From: a virus
Strand: one strand, 5' to 3'
Length of the DNA: 55,802 nucleotides
Virus record (IMG/VR): IMGVR_UViG_3300011252_000208
Coordinates: 1-55,802 of that record
Positions within the stretch are counted from its first letter, which is position 1; the number at the start of each line of letters is the position of its first letter. The position numbers and the translations under genes were made by a program. A model generated the notes under the pieces. It was not told where the DNA came from and searched no databases. It worked only from the letters and a program-made list of their open reading frames with translations. Shown piece by piece: positions 45,796 to 54,134 of this stretch.

Positions 45796-45805
45796 ATTAA
45801 AGCCC

Positions 45806-46912
45806 TCAAGTACGTTGTTGGTTAATACCCGAAAGGGCTGTGTACGCGCCTATGCCAGCGATAAACGGGTTGGTTCCCGGCTGGGCAGGGGCTGTCGTGT
45901 ATTGACTTGCAACACCCGCAGATGGAGTTCCTGATAGCGCACCGTAAGCGTAGTTGATTGGATACAACGCTTGCTCAGTGCCACGCATAGATTCTCTGCG
46001 CTGATTGTCCAAAACCCTCTGATCGTAGTCGCGCTGTGTTTGACCTAGCCCATACATAAAGCCCATGTCTGCGGGGGTCATGGCGCTATAAACCCGACCA
46101 ACATCTGCGCTAGTTCCGCCCAATGTGCCGTAGGACGATCCAGCGTCTACCAGCTTAGAACCAAGACCACCGACTGTTTGACCTAATCCGCCTGTAAGTC
46201 TGCCGCCTTCTAAGTTGCGCTTTTGTTCGGCTTCAAACCCAGACATAGCTGCGCCTAAAGACTTGTCGTATCCTTGAGACATCATATTCGCTATGGTTCT
46301 GGCCCTAGCATCCTGAATATTGCCTTGCGTTGCAGCCGCCTGCACACCCGCTCTTGATCCGCCAAATGCACCAGCCCCCACTGCCTGTGCATTTAATTTC
46401 TGCATGGCTTGTGCGCCTTGCTTGTCGATCTGCTTCATTGCCTCGTCAATAACATCTTGCTTGTACGGGTTCATATAATCCGTAACAGCAGTTTTTGGAT
46501 CAAAGGCTTCTGTACCGCTTTCAATGTACGTTGAGGCTTGCGGGAAGTAATCGTCATCTTCTGTGCCTAAAGCACCTTCAATCTCGCTGATGCCAGTATC
46601 CATAGTTTTAGATGCAGTAGGAAAATATTTGGCTGCTCCTGTAGCGTCTGTAAAATACGGTTGATACCTATCCATAAATGCCTGACGTTCTATGTCAGTG
46701 TCAAACGTATTGTAGATAGATTTTTCTAAATCTGTTTCAGGTGCGATTTTATACTGTGGTATTTTAAACAGGTCTGGATACGCTTCCGCGTCCACAAGAC
46801 CGCCAGTGAAAACACCGCCCGACTCTGTGCCGAAGATTTTATCTAGTAAGGCTTGTTCACGCTGCTCAATATATTCTGGACGGCGCTGAATGGTTTCATA
46901 GGTTTCACTCAT
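45806..46912 (-). CDS. Structural / ejection protein
   Basis: A 368-residue protein: MSETYETIQRRPEYIEQREQ, LLDKIFGTESGGVFTGGLVD, then YMNPYKQDVIDEAMKQIDKQ and GAGAFGGSRAGVQAAATQGN. The YMNPY and GAFGGSR segments are conserved in marine phage proteins near ejection genes as I remember. The C-terminal third is Gly/Tyr-rich. It overlaps the start of the upstream gene by 4 bases. A role in genome delivery or as a virion internal protein is likely by context. Confidence 0.65.
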   Translation of the reverse strand: MSETYETIQRRPEYIEQREQALLDKIFGTESGGVFTGGLVDAEAYPDLFKIPQYKIAPETDLEKSIYNTFDTDIERQAFMDRYQPYFTDATGAAKYFPTASKTMDTGISEIEGALGTEDDDYFPQASTYIESGTEAFDPKTAVTDYMNPYKQDVIDEAMKQIDKQGAQAMQKLNAQAVGAGAFGGSRAGVQAAATQGNIQDARARTIANMMSQGYDKSLGAAMSGFEAEQKRNLEGGRLTGGLGQTVGGLGSKLVDAGSSYGTLGGTSADVGRVYSAMTPADMGFMYGLGQTQRDYDQRVLDNQRRESMRGTEQALYPINYAYGALSGTPSAGVASQYTTAPAQPGTNPFIAGIGAYTALSGINQQRT

Positions 46913-47997
46913 GTTCTAGCCTTTTTCTCTAGCGCATTTTGCATATCGTATGCTTTAGCAATACCTTGACGTTGGTTGCCATTGCCAAGACCTTTTATCG
47001 CGTCTTTCGTTAGTACGAACTCACCAGCCATTAGCATAGCGGGTACATCGTCTTTTGTGCCAGAGCCTTCGCTTGGCATAATCCCGCCGTTTCTACGTGG
47101 GAAATAGTCAGGCGTTGCTTCACCGCCGTCAGCTAATGTCCTCATGGTATTGATAGATGTTGGACTGCCAAATCCAAATGGACGATTGGCTCTTGCGATT
47201 ATTTCAGCGCGTCCATCGTCTTCATCATCGTCACCTTGTATTTTTGCTAGTAGCTCTGCACCTAGACCAAACGCCAGTGCTTCACCTGCTTTGGTATTTA
47301 ACAGCTTACCAAGGATGTTGCCTTCGTCCTTTAGGCTTGGGAATACAGATGATCCCAACTCGCCAATGCCCATTAGGTCTTCTTTAAACACACGTTGCGG
47401 CACGGGGGGCTTCACTGCGTCTATTGTTCTATCAACAGCATATTTACTAGCTTCAGCGCCAAATCCAGCAGAACCCGGACCATCAGCGCGTCCAACACTC
47501 TTTGTCACTCTCTTAGCCATATCAGCCATGTTTGCTTTATCTAGTGCTGCTTCAGACGCCATAGACGGTCCACCACTCGCCCCACCAAAGAGGTTAGCTA
47601 TAGATGTACCCTTACCCATATAGCCGCCTATGCCTTCGCCTAGAATGCCACCGATCAAAGCCTCGCGCAGTCCAGCCTTCTTACCTTGCAGCTTACGCAC
47701 TGCCAAAGAAGTCAACGCGCCTTTGACAGCGTTACTGCCAAGAGCCGTTGCAGCAAGAGAAGCTAACTGCGGCAAGAAAAACTCTGGCTGACCTGTGTTC
47801 GGGTTTATACTATTCTGCGGTGTACCAACCATATAGCGTCTAGGGTCAACGCCTTCTGACCTAATTGCAGATGCAATGCCTTGCGCCATCTGAGGGTTGT
47901 TCTGCATAACCTGACGCGGCACAACCATCTCGCCGGGTGCCACATGCGCCATGCGTGTATCGCCGTATCTGCCCATGTTCTGCATGCTGTTCATCAT
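46909..47997 (-). CDS. Structural protein with HVTPGE-like and GG motifs
   Basis: A 362-residue protein. The N-terminus MMNSMQNMGRYGDTRMAHVA, PGEMVVPRQVM and RRYMVGTPQNSINPNTGQPE is a family pattern (GDT-LAHV-PGE-V-P) that I know from marine phages. The middle is Gly/Ala-rich (ALIGGILGEGIGGYMGKG). The C-terminal AMLMAGEFVLTKDAIKGLGN also recurs in tape-measure-like ends. GG motifs (DGGEA, NGGIM) link it to other virion genes here. Probably an ejection or structural protein. Confidence 0.65.
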   Translation of the reverse strand: MMNSMQNMGRYGDTRMAHVAPGEMVVPRQVMQNNPQMAQGIASAIRSEGVDPRRYMVGTPQNSINPNTGQPEFFLPQLASLAATALGSNAVKGALTSLAVRKLQGKKAGLREALIGGILGEGIGGYMGKGTSIANLFGGASGGPSMASEAALDKANMADMAKRVTKSVGRADGPGSAGFGAEASKYAVDRTIDAVKPPVPQRVFKEDLMGIGELGSSVFPSLKDEGNILGKLLNTKAGEALAFGLGAELLAKIQGDDDEDDGRAEIIARANRPFGFGSPTSINTMRTLADGGEATPDYFPRRNGGIMPSEGSGTKDDVPAMLMAGEFVLTKDAIKGLGNGNQRQGIAKAYDMQNALEKKART

Positions 47998-48032
47998 GTC
48001 GTAACCTCAGTTGTTTGCTTTTCTAGCATACA

Positions 48033-48089
48033 AACCCGAACATTTGTAGGGGTTATTGTTTTTTTTAAAAAAACTAAATTGTTCGGGTT
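48033..48089. repeat. Inverted repeat of the CCCGAACA element around an A/T tract
   Basis: AACCCGAACA (48033-48042) and TGTTCGGGTT (48080-48089) are perfect 10-bp inverted arms separated by 37 bases with a GTTTTTTTTAAAAAAAC core. The right arm overlaps the stop of the 48088 gene; the same stop-adjacent element occurs at the capsid gene end. Confidence 0.6.
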
Positions 48090-48300
48090 AGTAAACATTT
48101 TCAGGAACCTGATTTAGATATTTTGGCACACAGTAAGCAACAACCCTGTCTTCTACTTCTATTCCGTGCGTACTGTACCTTTTAACGACTTCACTTGCCA
48201 CCTTGTTACAGAAGTCAACACGGTGGAAATACATATCCTCACTCAGCAAGGTTCGGTCATCCCCATAGCCCAGATAGACCATAAGAACGAATACGTGCAT
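48088..48300 (-). CDS. Small conserved protein
   Basis: A 70-residue protein: MHVFVLMVYLGYGDDRTLLS, then EDMYFHRVDFCNKVASEVVK and CVPKYLNQVPENVY. The VVYLGYG start with later YCVPKYL resembles a small family of marine phage proteins of unknown function found next to lysis or tail genes. Its start lies one base past the endolysin stop. An in-frame ATG at 48282 is a possible alternative start. Function unknown. Confidence 0.6.
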   Translation of the reverse strand: MHVFVLMVYLGYGDDRTLLSEDMYFHRVDFCNKVASEVVKRYSTHGIEVEDRVVAYCVPKYLNQVPENVY

Positions 48301-48301
48301 A

Positions 48302-48754
48302 TCACAGCATTAACTCAAAGTGCGGCGCGTCAATGAACGGTCTGCGCCCCTGTGAGCGCCTTATGTCTATGTAGCTGTTCATAGCATTCTCTGCGCTACC
48401 TTCCCACGCTCCAAGGTCATCTATCGTCCACGCAGCGCCCCAGCGCAGCTTTGCGCCCACAGCCTCTGCGCCTTCTTTCATAGCGTCTGCAATTTCATCA
48501 TATAGGTTGAGTTCCCATCTACCACCATCGCAGTAAGCCATAAGATCAACAGCGTTACCGTCAATGTGTTTTGACTTCATGGTTTGCGAAGCCCCTTTTG
48601 CAACTAAAGCACGTTGTTCGTCTATTGTTCTCAACCCACAGATTACACTGAAGTCTTGTTTCGTAACGCCGATAGCGTATTTAACAATGCCGATCAGTCT
48701 TTCATCTACGCCTTCTAGCCTAGACAGGCTTCGTTTGCTTAACTTATATCCCAT
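48302..48754 (-). CDS. Endolysin, peptidase M15 family
   Basis: This 150-residue protein matches the M15 VanY-type metallopeptidase: MKSKHIDGNAVDLMAY (SxHxxGxAxD; H63, D70) and DAPHFEL (H145) bind zinc, with E82-like acid near ELNLYDEIAD. These enzymes cut L-Ala-D-Glu or D-Ala bonds in peptidoglycan peptides and act as phage endolysins. The gene sits with holin-like genes just upstream. No signal peptide is seen, so release needs a holin. High confidence. Confidence 0.9.
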   Translation of the reverse strand: MGYKLSKRSLSRLEGVDERLIGIVKYAIGVTKQDFSVICGLRTIDEQRALVAKGASQTMKSKHIDGNAVDLMAYCDGGRWELNLYDEIADAMKEGAEAVGAKLRWGAAWTIDDLGAWEGSAENAMNSYIDIRRSQGRRPFIDAPHFELML

Positions 48755-48756
48755 GA

Positions 48757-49212
48757 TTATTTCCCCGCATACTTAGATATAGCGCGATTGCCAAACCAGA
48801 AAGCTAACACTGCACTCATCAATCCAGCCGTTTCGGTATCCCACATAAGTTCAACAGCCTGCATCCAATCACCGCCAGCTTGTGTGACCTTCACCATAAT
48901 CACGACTTTTGTGGCAATGAATAAAGCAAAAAACATATAAGTGATAACGGGCCGAACGGACCCACGCAAGGCGTTGATAAAACTTCCAGCGTCGATAGAA
49001 CTGTCATGTAAATACAACCCTTTCGTTTCCTCAATGTCAGCTTGTTTATCCAACTCAACCAGCTTCATCTCAGAACGTTTTTGCGCTAGTTCTGTTTCAA
49101 TATGCATCATTTCTATACGATGCTTTTGCGCTTGGTTCGCCTTGAAGTAATTTAAAACCTCTGGCAGAAATGAACTGCCAAACCCTAGTAAGCTACCTAA
49201 TAGTGTTATCAT
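48757..49212 (-). CDS. Membrane protein of lysis cassette
   Basis: A 151-residue protein starting MITLLGSLLGFGSSFLPEVL. An N-terminal hydrophobic segment is followed by a charged helical region (HIETELAQKRSEMKLVELDK) and two transmembrane stretches (VITYMFFALFIATKVVIMV; LMSAVLAFWFGNRAI). The start at 49212 is set by an ATGA overlap with the upstream gene. I recognise this topology in phage lysis cassettes as a candidate holin or spanin-type protein. Exact role unknown. Confidence 0.6.
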   Translation of the reverse strand: MITLLGSLLGFGSSFLPEVLNYFKANQAQKHRIEMMHIETELAQKRSEMKLVELDKQADIEETKGLYLHDSSIDAGSFINALRGSVRPVITYMFFALFIATKVVIMVKVTQAGGDWMQAVELMWDTETAGLMSAVLAFWFGNRAISKYAGK

Positions 49213-49409
49213 TTCTCTGACCCCAACCATACTGCAAACGCGCCTGTCATAGCGCCGGTTACAACAGAAATTAGACTTGCCTGCTGTGTAGACAAATCGG
49301 GTTGTGTAAGCGCCCACTCAATGCACCGAACATAAACTACTGTCATGGTGAACATCATAAAACGTGGCAAAAGTTTGTATTCTAGTATTTTTTCAAAAGC
49401 GTTTGTCAT
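49209..49409 (-). CDS. Holin-like protein
   Basis: A 66-residue protein with MTNAFEKILEYKLLPRFMMF, a first hydrophobic segment (FTMTVVYVRCIEWAL) and a second (SLISVVTGAMTGAFAVWLG), ending in a short charged SEK. Two transmembrane helices and small size are typical for a holin. The KLLPRFMM then QQASLISVVTGAMTGAF layout is conserved in marine phage holins as I remember. ATGA overlaps on both sides link it with the lysis genes. Confidence 0.7.
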   Translation of the reverse strand: MTNAFEKILEYKLLPRFMMFTMTVVYVRCIEWALTQPDLSTQQASLISVVTGAMTGAFAVWLGSEK

Positions 49410-49663
49410 TCAAAGCCCCCTTGCAAGCCTTCCATTATTTCCTTAACAGTCGGACGCCGCTTAGTATCGGGTGAGTATCGGCATTGGAACTGTCTTGGAC
49501 ACTCCTTAAAACTAAAACTCGGATAGTGATAACCTATCGTATTATTTGGCCCTTTGTAAATACAAACCATTTCATTCTGTATTTTAGTGCGTTTAGCCAA
49601 CTGACAAGTTACAAAATCAGGACTAACCAAACCAGCTACAATTGCAGATGCAATTAACATCAT
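49406..49663 (-). CDS. Small protein with signal-like N-terminus
   Basis: An 85-residue protein: MMLIASAIVAGLVSPDFVTC looks like a signal or lipoprotein-like N-terminus. The rest has four cysteines (CQLAKR, CIYKG, CPRQFQC), suggesting disulfides in the periplasm. The stop overlaps the next start (ATGA) and its own start overlaps the upstream stop. In this position it could be a spanin subunit or superinfection-exclusion protein, but no motif proves either. Confidence 0.5.
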   Translation of the reverse strand: MMLIASAIVAGLVSPDFVTCQLAKRTKIQNEMVCIYKGPNNTIGYHYPSFSFKECPRQFQCRYSPDTKRRPTVKEIMEGLQGGFE

Positions 49664-49866
49664 GTATCTACCCCAACTTTACGACAAGTGAATTGCCCTG
49701 AAGCGGGTATCCCTGACATTATCATTATGTTTTCTACAACAGAACTGCCTTTTTGCATACCTTCAATTAAACATTCGCCTTTTGTTTCAAAGCGTTGATT
49801 GTTTTCCAACATAAATGAATCGCCGTTTATAAAAACAATAAGAAAATATAGAACCCAGCTATCCAT
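49660..49866 (-). CDS. Small membrane/exported protein
   Basis: A 68-residue protein: MDSWVLYFLIVFINGDSFML has an N-terminal hydrophobic segment, followed by two cysteines (GECLIEGMQKG, FTCRKV). It may be exported or membrane-anchored. It shares a TAATG junction with the upstream gene and an ATGA overlap with the downstream one, so it belongs to the lysis cassette. Function unknown; a companion of the 85-residue protein (both small, both with Cys) is possible. Confidence 0.5.
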   Translation of the reverse strand: MDSWVLYFLIVFINGDSFMLENNQRFETKGECLIEGMQKGSSVVENIMIMSGIPASGQFTCRKVGVDT

Positions 49867-50345
49867 TACTGGGTGGCTAGGACAATTAAATACATGCCAC
49901 CACCAAGAACACTAATTATGCCTAGAGACAGTCCAGCTATGGCTGCATTATTTGCCAGTTGGCGTTTAGCTTCCATAGCTGCATATATGGTTTCTTCCCG
50001 TTCTTTTCGTATTTGCCTACGCATACCTAGCATTTCGTCGTAAGTGCCTAATCCAAAACGATAATCTAGCATGAATTTAATTTCTTTTTCTTTTTCAATT
50101 AATGTTTTTTTGCGGACAATAATGTCCATTGCTTCCTTTTCTATGTTTTCAGTGCCATGTGTTTTTTTGTCTAGCCAAGTGGGGTTTTTACGTTGGGACT
50201 CAGCGCGTGTAATATCTGCGACTGCGCCATACCACGTTCCTAACTGCTTGCTAACATCTTGAATCTCACGACCCGCGCCAACCAACATTTTGACACCCTT
50301 AAAGGCGGCGTTAGCTGTGGCAAATGCTGTGATTGGGTCTATCAT
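49866..50345 (-). CDS. Conserved lysis-cassette protein with C-terminal membrane helix
   Basis: A 159-residue protein: MIDPITAFATANAAFKGVKM, GREIQDVSKQLGTWYGAVAD, a charged helical middle (RQIRKEREETIYAAMEAKRQ) and a C-terminal transmembrane helix (AIAGLSLGIISVLGGGMYLI). I recognise the MIDP-TAFA...GREI-DV--QLG-WYGA pattern from many marine phages, where it accompanies tail or lysis genes. It may be a spanin-like or virion-membrane protein; unproven. Confidence 0.6.
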   Translation of the reverse strand: MIDPITAFATANAAFKGVKMLVGAGREIQDVSKQLGTWYGAVADITRAESQRKNPTWLDKKTHGTENIEKEAMDIIVRKKTLIEKEKEIKFMLDYRFGLGTYDEMLGMRRQIRKEREETIYAAMEAKRQLANNAAIAGLSLGIISVLGGGMYLIVLATQ

Positions 50346-50360
50346 CGCGAAACAAAGCTC

Positions 50361-50558
50361 CTAACCCATTTTTATAAGTATGGTCACAAGCATTAACATG
50401 ATAGCGCCTGAAGCTGCCATTAGCGTTGTTTCAAGTCGCTTAACCCGAACAAATAATTCTTTAAACTGGATTCTGACTTCTGTTTGCAGCGCAACCATAT
50501 CTTTTTCCAACTTGTCTATTCTGCTATGTGCAGATTGTAATGTTCGTTCATCTGTCAT
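50361..50558 (-). CDS. XhlA-like coiled-coil membrane protein
   Basis: A 65-residue protein: MTDERTLQSAHSRIDKLEKD, a coiled coil (MVALQTEVRIQFKELFVRVK) and a C-terminal transmembrane helix (MAASGAIMLMLVTILIKMG). This is the XhlA (haemolysin-like) layout: N-terminal coiled coil and C-terminal membrane span, associated with holin and endolysin genes. The start overlaps the upstream structural gene by 4 bases. It likely helps hole formation. Confidence 0.65.
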   Translation of the reverse strand: MTDERTLQSAHSRIDKLEKDMVALQTEVRIQFKELFVRVKRLETTLMAASGAIMLMLVTILIKMG

Positions 50559-50848
50559 GCTGTCACCGTTACCGTACCAACTTGCCCCGTTCCCAATACA
50601 CCAGCAGCATAAGGCTGATGAGCAACAGGAACCCTTAAAACACCATCTACAACAAAAACAGTGCCATCTTCTAAACCCGAATCATTGTTCGGCAAGTTCG
50701 TAAAAACTTGTGTGGTATTTCTACCAGCGCCGGGGTTTTGCATTTGCTGAATATACAGAGCAAATGAACGTACCAAGCTATCCATATAAGCTATAGAATA
50801 CTCAGTTGGCGGCTTTCCAAAGAAAGGTTTGGCTAAATTTCTTGACAT
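50555..50848 (-). CDS. Structural protein ending in one Gly/Thr/Val repeat unit
   Basis: A 97-residue protein: MSRNLAKPFFGKPPTEYSIA, a helical YMDSLVRSFALYIQQMQ, and NLPNNDSGLEDGTVFVVDGV; the end AAGVLGTGQVGTVTVTA is one unit of the repeat found in the 1425-3056 and 4436-5311 proteins. It adjoins the 712-residue tail-hub protein at 50849. Probably a small tail-associated protein that docks through the shared repeat module; no family function known to me. Confidence 0.6.
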   Translation of the reverse strand: MSRNLAKPFFGKPPTEYSIAYMDSLVRSFALYIQQMQNPGAGRNTTQVFTNLPNNDSGLEDGTVFVVDGVLRVPVAHQPYAAGVLGTGQVGTVTVTA

Positions 50849-52987
50849 TTATCTTCTGCCATCTGGTCTTATTTCAACACGCGGCGTTCCTAGTCTCCAT
50901 GTTTCACCTAAATTTGACGATTGTATTTTAAACGCAAAACTTCGTCCACGTATTCTAACGTAAAGCTGATCTGTGAACTCTTCCACAGTGGTAGAAACTT
51001 CTTTAGTTACGTTTTTACTGTTAGACTGTAGATACGGACCACCGGGAAAGTTTCTAGCTTGTACTGTCATAACGGCTGTTGGCGTAGCTTCACTAGAATT
51101 TCTAAACGTTAAGTCTGGTATTATCTTGCTGATAAAGACAAACTTGTCGCCCTCACCTATAGTCATTTGGCTGCTTTCAATGCGTGAAATAATTGGACTA
51201 ACAGGATTAGTGCTACCATCATCAAACCCGAACTCATGTGTATAAAGGTAGTTATCACCACCAGCGGCTGTTGGGTTAGAATCAATACCTCTATCCTGCC
51301 AAAATGTTCGGCTTAGATTTCCAAAATACCAAATGTTTTGACCATAATTATATACAACATATCTGTCGTTATCTGAACTTGTTGATGAAGGATAAAACCA
51401 CCAAACTTCTGTAAAGGCAGTATTTGATCCTGCACAAACCTTTTCACGTTGAGAATCATTAAAATCATTAAACACGTAATCTTTTACAGAACATGGTATT
51501 ACTTTAACCCCACCATCATAAACATAAAACTCTGATAGCCCCATCCAAAACACTGAATCTTCAATGCTAACAGTCGAGAAAGAACCAGCAACAGTAATAT
51601 TGTTTGAAACCATATTTACGCCATAAGTAAGTGGCGGTCCTAAAAATTGCAGAGAATAAACAGACGTATCTGTTAAAACAATAATTTGTTGTTTTGTTTC
51701 AACAGCAGTTACTATTTCAGAGCCAGAACCTAGCACTAAATCTCCCGCAGAATTTGTTTCTTCTGTTTTCCAGACAGTTAAACTTTCAGCCCTGCTATTC
51801 ACAACAGAACTAAATCTAATCAACATTGGGTCTTGAGTTCCAATGCTGGTTTCTGGATCACAGCCAAATACTATTGTGTGCGCGGCTTGATCTGAAACCA
51901 TAACTTGCTTTGCTACAGTTGGCGCGAAGCCATCTGTGCCTGCCAAACTAGATAAAGGGACCGCTCTTGATGTAAGGCCAGAATCATAATCCCAATAATA
52001 AATATTTCCATTATGTGCGTTTATAAGAAGACTTTGACCAAAGTTGTCTTGTGTCCAGCTTCCCAACGCCTGCCCCGCAGCACTAATACTAGCAGATGAG
52101 TCCCAAGTTCCGCGACTCCAACTACCCGCCCCCCAGCCAGTGCCAAATACAGAAGTGTCCAGACCAGAAGTTAAAAGATATGTTGCGGTTACAGTTCCAC
52201 CGCCGTTTGTATCCGAGGACGTAGAATAAACGTTTGTAGGGTTTAAGCCGCCAGAAACAGTAATAGATTGTATTGTAGATACTGTTCTGGCCTCAACTTG
52301 GTAGTTGCTGCCATCTATAACCGCCGTTATTTCATATTCTTGATTTAAAACATTGGCTACAATATTGCCGCCTAAAGAAGTTGCGTTGGAAAATATTACA
52401 AAATCTCCGGGTGAAGCCAAGTGATCTGCATCTGTGACTTTAAACGTACAGCTAGAAACAGATGCGTTACCCGCATGCGTTGCTGCTGTGGTTCCATCTT
52501 GCCCCCTAGAGCAGCCTGTAAGAGTGTCAGCGGACGTTCCTGTATAGGTTATAACTTCGGAACCTATTTTAATTCTGCCAGAAGGCGCAAATGCTGTTGC
52601 TGCTGAGTTATTTGTAAGACGAATAACTGTATCAGTTGGTAAAACTTGTGTGTTATGAAGCGTTGTGCTTCTAGCAGTAAACGGGTTTGTAAGCGTATCT
52701 GTTCTGTCTATAGGTGTAATGTCATAGAATGTTTCACCGTTATTTATGTAAAACTTTCTGTTGGTTCCTATGCCTAATAATTTAGTGCCATCAAGTGCGA
52801 CCCAAGAATGCAAAGACCTACACGTTCCTATAAACGCTTCGTTTGACCTTTTTACCCAACCACCAATTTTTTCTGGAAAACCAGCGCGAAAACGCACTTT
52901 ATCACCATCGAACCAACCACCTTCATTGCTGTAAGATGTAGTTTCTTTATTGACTCCTGACCTAAATTTTAGCTTGCTTAACGCCAT
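50849..52987 (-). CDS. Tail hub / DNA-stabilisation-type propeller protein
   Basis: A 712-residue protein. The start MALSKLKFRSGVNKETTSYS, GGWFDGDKVRFRAGFPEKIG matches the phage stabilisation/tail-nozzle family, which sits below the neck (P22 gp10-like; T7 gp12-like role). Mid and C-terminal parts are beta-rich with propeller-like segments (WVALDGTKLLGIGTNRKFYI). The C-terminus is FAFKIQSSNLGETWRLGTP. It leads the lysis genes and follows a tail chaperone. A GWGAGSWSRGTW stretch resembles the Gly/Trp motif of the 1425 repeat protein. High confidence as a tail hub component. Confidence 0.8.
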   Translation of the reverse strand: MALSKLKFRSGVNKETTSYSNEGGWFDGDKVRFRAGFPEKIGGWVKRSNEAFIGTCRSLHSWVALDGTKLLGIGTNRKFYINNGETFYDITPIDRTDTLTNPFTARSTTLHNTQVLPTDTVIRLTNNSAATAFAPSGRIKIGSEVITYTGTSADTLTGCSRGQDGTTAATHAGNASVSSCTFKVTDADHLASPGDFVIFSNATSLGGNIVANVLNQEYEITAVIDGSNYQVEARTVSTIQSITVSGGLNPTNVYSTSSDTNGGGTVTATYLLTSGLDTSVFGTGWGAGSWSRGTWDSSASISAAGQALGSWTQDNFGQSLLINAHNGNIYYWDYDSGLTSRAVPLSSLAGTDGFAPTVAKQVMVSDQAAHTIVFGCDPETSIGTQDPMLIRFSSVVNSRAESLTVWKTEETNSAGDLVLGSGSEIVTAVETKQQIIVLTDTSVYSLQFLGPPLTYGVNMVSNNITVAGSFSTVSIEDSVFWMGLSEFYVYDGGVKVIPCSVKDYVFNDFNDSQREKVCAGSNTAFTEVWWFYPSSTSSDNDRYVVYNYGQNIWYFGNLSRTFWQDRGIDSNPTAAGGDNYLYTHEFGFDDGSTNPVSPIISRIESSQMTIGEGDKFVFISKIIPDLTFRNSSEATPTAVMTVQARNFPGGPYLQSNSKNVTKEVSTTVEEFTDQLYVRIRGRSFAFKIQSSNLGETWRLGTPRVEIRPDGRR

Positions 52988-53060
52988 AGAACACCTTCGA
53001 TTTAGCCAGTTCTTTCAGGCACTTTACAATATTTAATACCATCTGGCTACACGGTATCTA

Positions 53061-53261
53061 TCAGCTAGGCTCAACGGGCCATGTAAACGTAAACGGCCAA
53101 CCTTCAGCCAATGGAATGTCTCTGAGTGCCTGTCTATATGCTAGTTGTTCTGCCGTCGCAGGATAGTCAGCCAATCCCCAAGTGTCTGTTTCGGCTAATT
53201 TTTCATCTCTAACAGTTCGCCAATACATATTTAATCCTACAGCTTCGTCTTCAATACTCAT
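53061..53261 (-). CDS. Tail fibre assembly chaperone, copy 1
   Basis: A 66-residue protein starting MSIEDEAVGLNMYWRTVRDE, then LADYPATAEQLAYRQALRDI and FTFTWPVEPS. WRTVRDEKLAETD then YRQALRDIP then WP is the phage tail-assembly chaperone (APC) pattern. The start at 53261 has GGAG eight bases upstream, inside the end of the fibre gene. A longer frame to 53366 is rejected. It sits directly downstream of the fibre protein it probably helps fold, and has a paralogue at 54135-54350. Confidence 0.75.
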   Translation of the reverse strand: MSIEDEAVGLNMYWRTVRDEKLAETDTWGLADYPATAEQLAYRQALRDIPLAEGWPFTFTWPVEPS

Positions 53262-53265
53262 TTTA

Positions 53266-54132
53266 TTAACTCCAACTTTGAATTGTAACAGCGTTTGCAC
53301 TAAGGGTCGCATTGCCTTGCTTGTTATATGAGTCATATATACCCCAAAGCACCCAAAAAACTTCATTCGGTTGCATGAGTATTGGGAAAGAATAACCCGC
53401 CGAACCAGACGTATTCTTCCCCACCCCAGCAGATGAATTTCTTGCCATATTATTCCAAGCAGTTAAGCTGCTAGAACCAAACTTAAGTTCCATACCCTCA
53501 TTCAGTATTTTTGTTTGAGTGTTTGTCCCACTTGGAACGCCTTTGTAAAAATGCAAACCTTTATAGATATAGCCTGTGCCGCTTAAACTGTTAGCAGTAA
53601 TTCCTGTACCTATACTTACCCGAACCCAGAGTATCTTTGGGTCAGTTGTAGTAATAACAGAACTTTGTGCAGCGATATTCCCAAATGTGCTTATAGTATT
53701 GTAGGCGATTTCATTGAAAGCGGTTCCGTTAGATGGTCCAAAACCATCTGCTATTGTTTGATCTGACGATGGGCCAGAAACTGATTCATATGTCAGTCCA
53801 CCAGCAGCAGCTTCAGCCCAAGATAGGTCGTTAGCACCTGCGGTTAAAACATAGCCTGACGTACCTTTAGCCAACGCTGCAGCCACACCTGATGAGTTGC
53901 CTACTTGTATAGCACCCCTAGCCAACGCGCCCACAGACGCGCCTGTAGCTGTTATAGAACCCGCAGCAGCAATATTTACTGTACCATCTGCGACTGATGC
54001 CACCGTAGCGTCAGCGCCGTTTTTAATTACAACGTCTGTGCTGCTACCATCGCCCTTTAGGATAAGGCCGTCAGCCGTGGTGTTGGTAATCGAACCCGTC
54101 GAGAACCCTGCTAAATCTCTGGCTTTGGTCAT
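53266..54132 (-). CDS. Tail fibre protein
   Basis: A 288-residue protein: MTKARDLAGFSTGSITNTTA (a virion-attachment start known in fibre proteins), then DGLILKGDGSSTDVVIKNGA (module A) and AKGTSGYVLTAGANDLSWAE (module B). Both modules also occur, in the same order, in the larger fibre split by the window ends. The C-terminal 150 residues are a unique beta-rich domain ending in VTIQSWS, presumably the receptor-binding tip. Chaperone gene follows directly. Confidence 0.75.
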   Translation of the reverse strand: MTKARDLAGFSTGSITNTTADGLILKGDGSSTDVVIKNGADATVASVADGTVNIAAAGSITATGASVGALARGAIQVGNSSGVAAALAKGTSGYVLTAGANDLSWAEAAAGGLTYESVSGPSSDQTIADGFGPSNGTAFNEIAYNTISTFGNIAAQSSVITTTDPKILWVRVSIGTGITANSLSGTGYIYKGLHFYKGVPSGTNTQTKILNEGMELKFGSSSLTAWNNMARNSSAGVGKNTSGSAGYSFPILMQPNEVFWVLWGIYDSYNKQGNATLSANAVTIQSWS

Positions 54133-54134
54133 AG

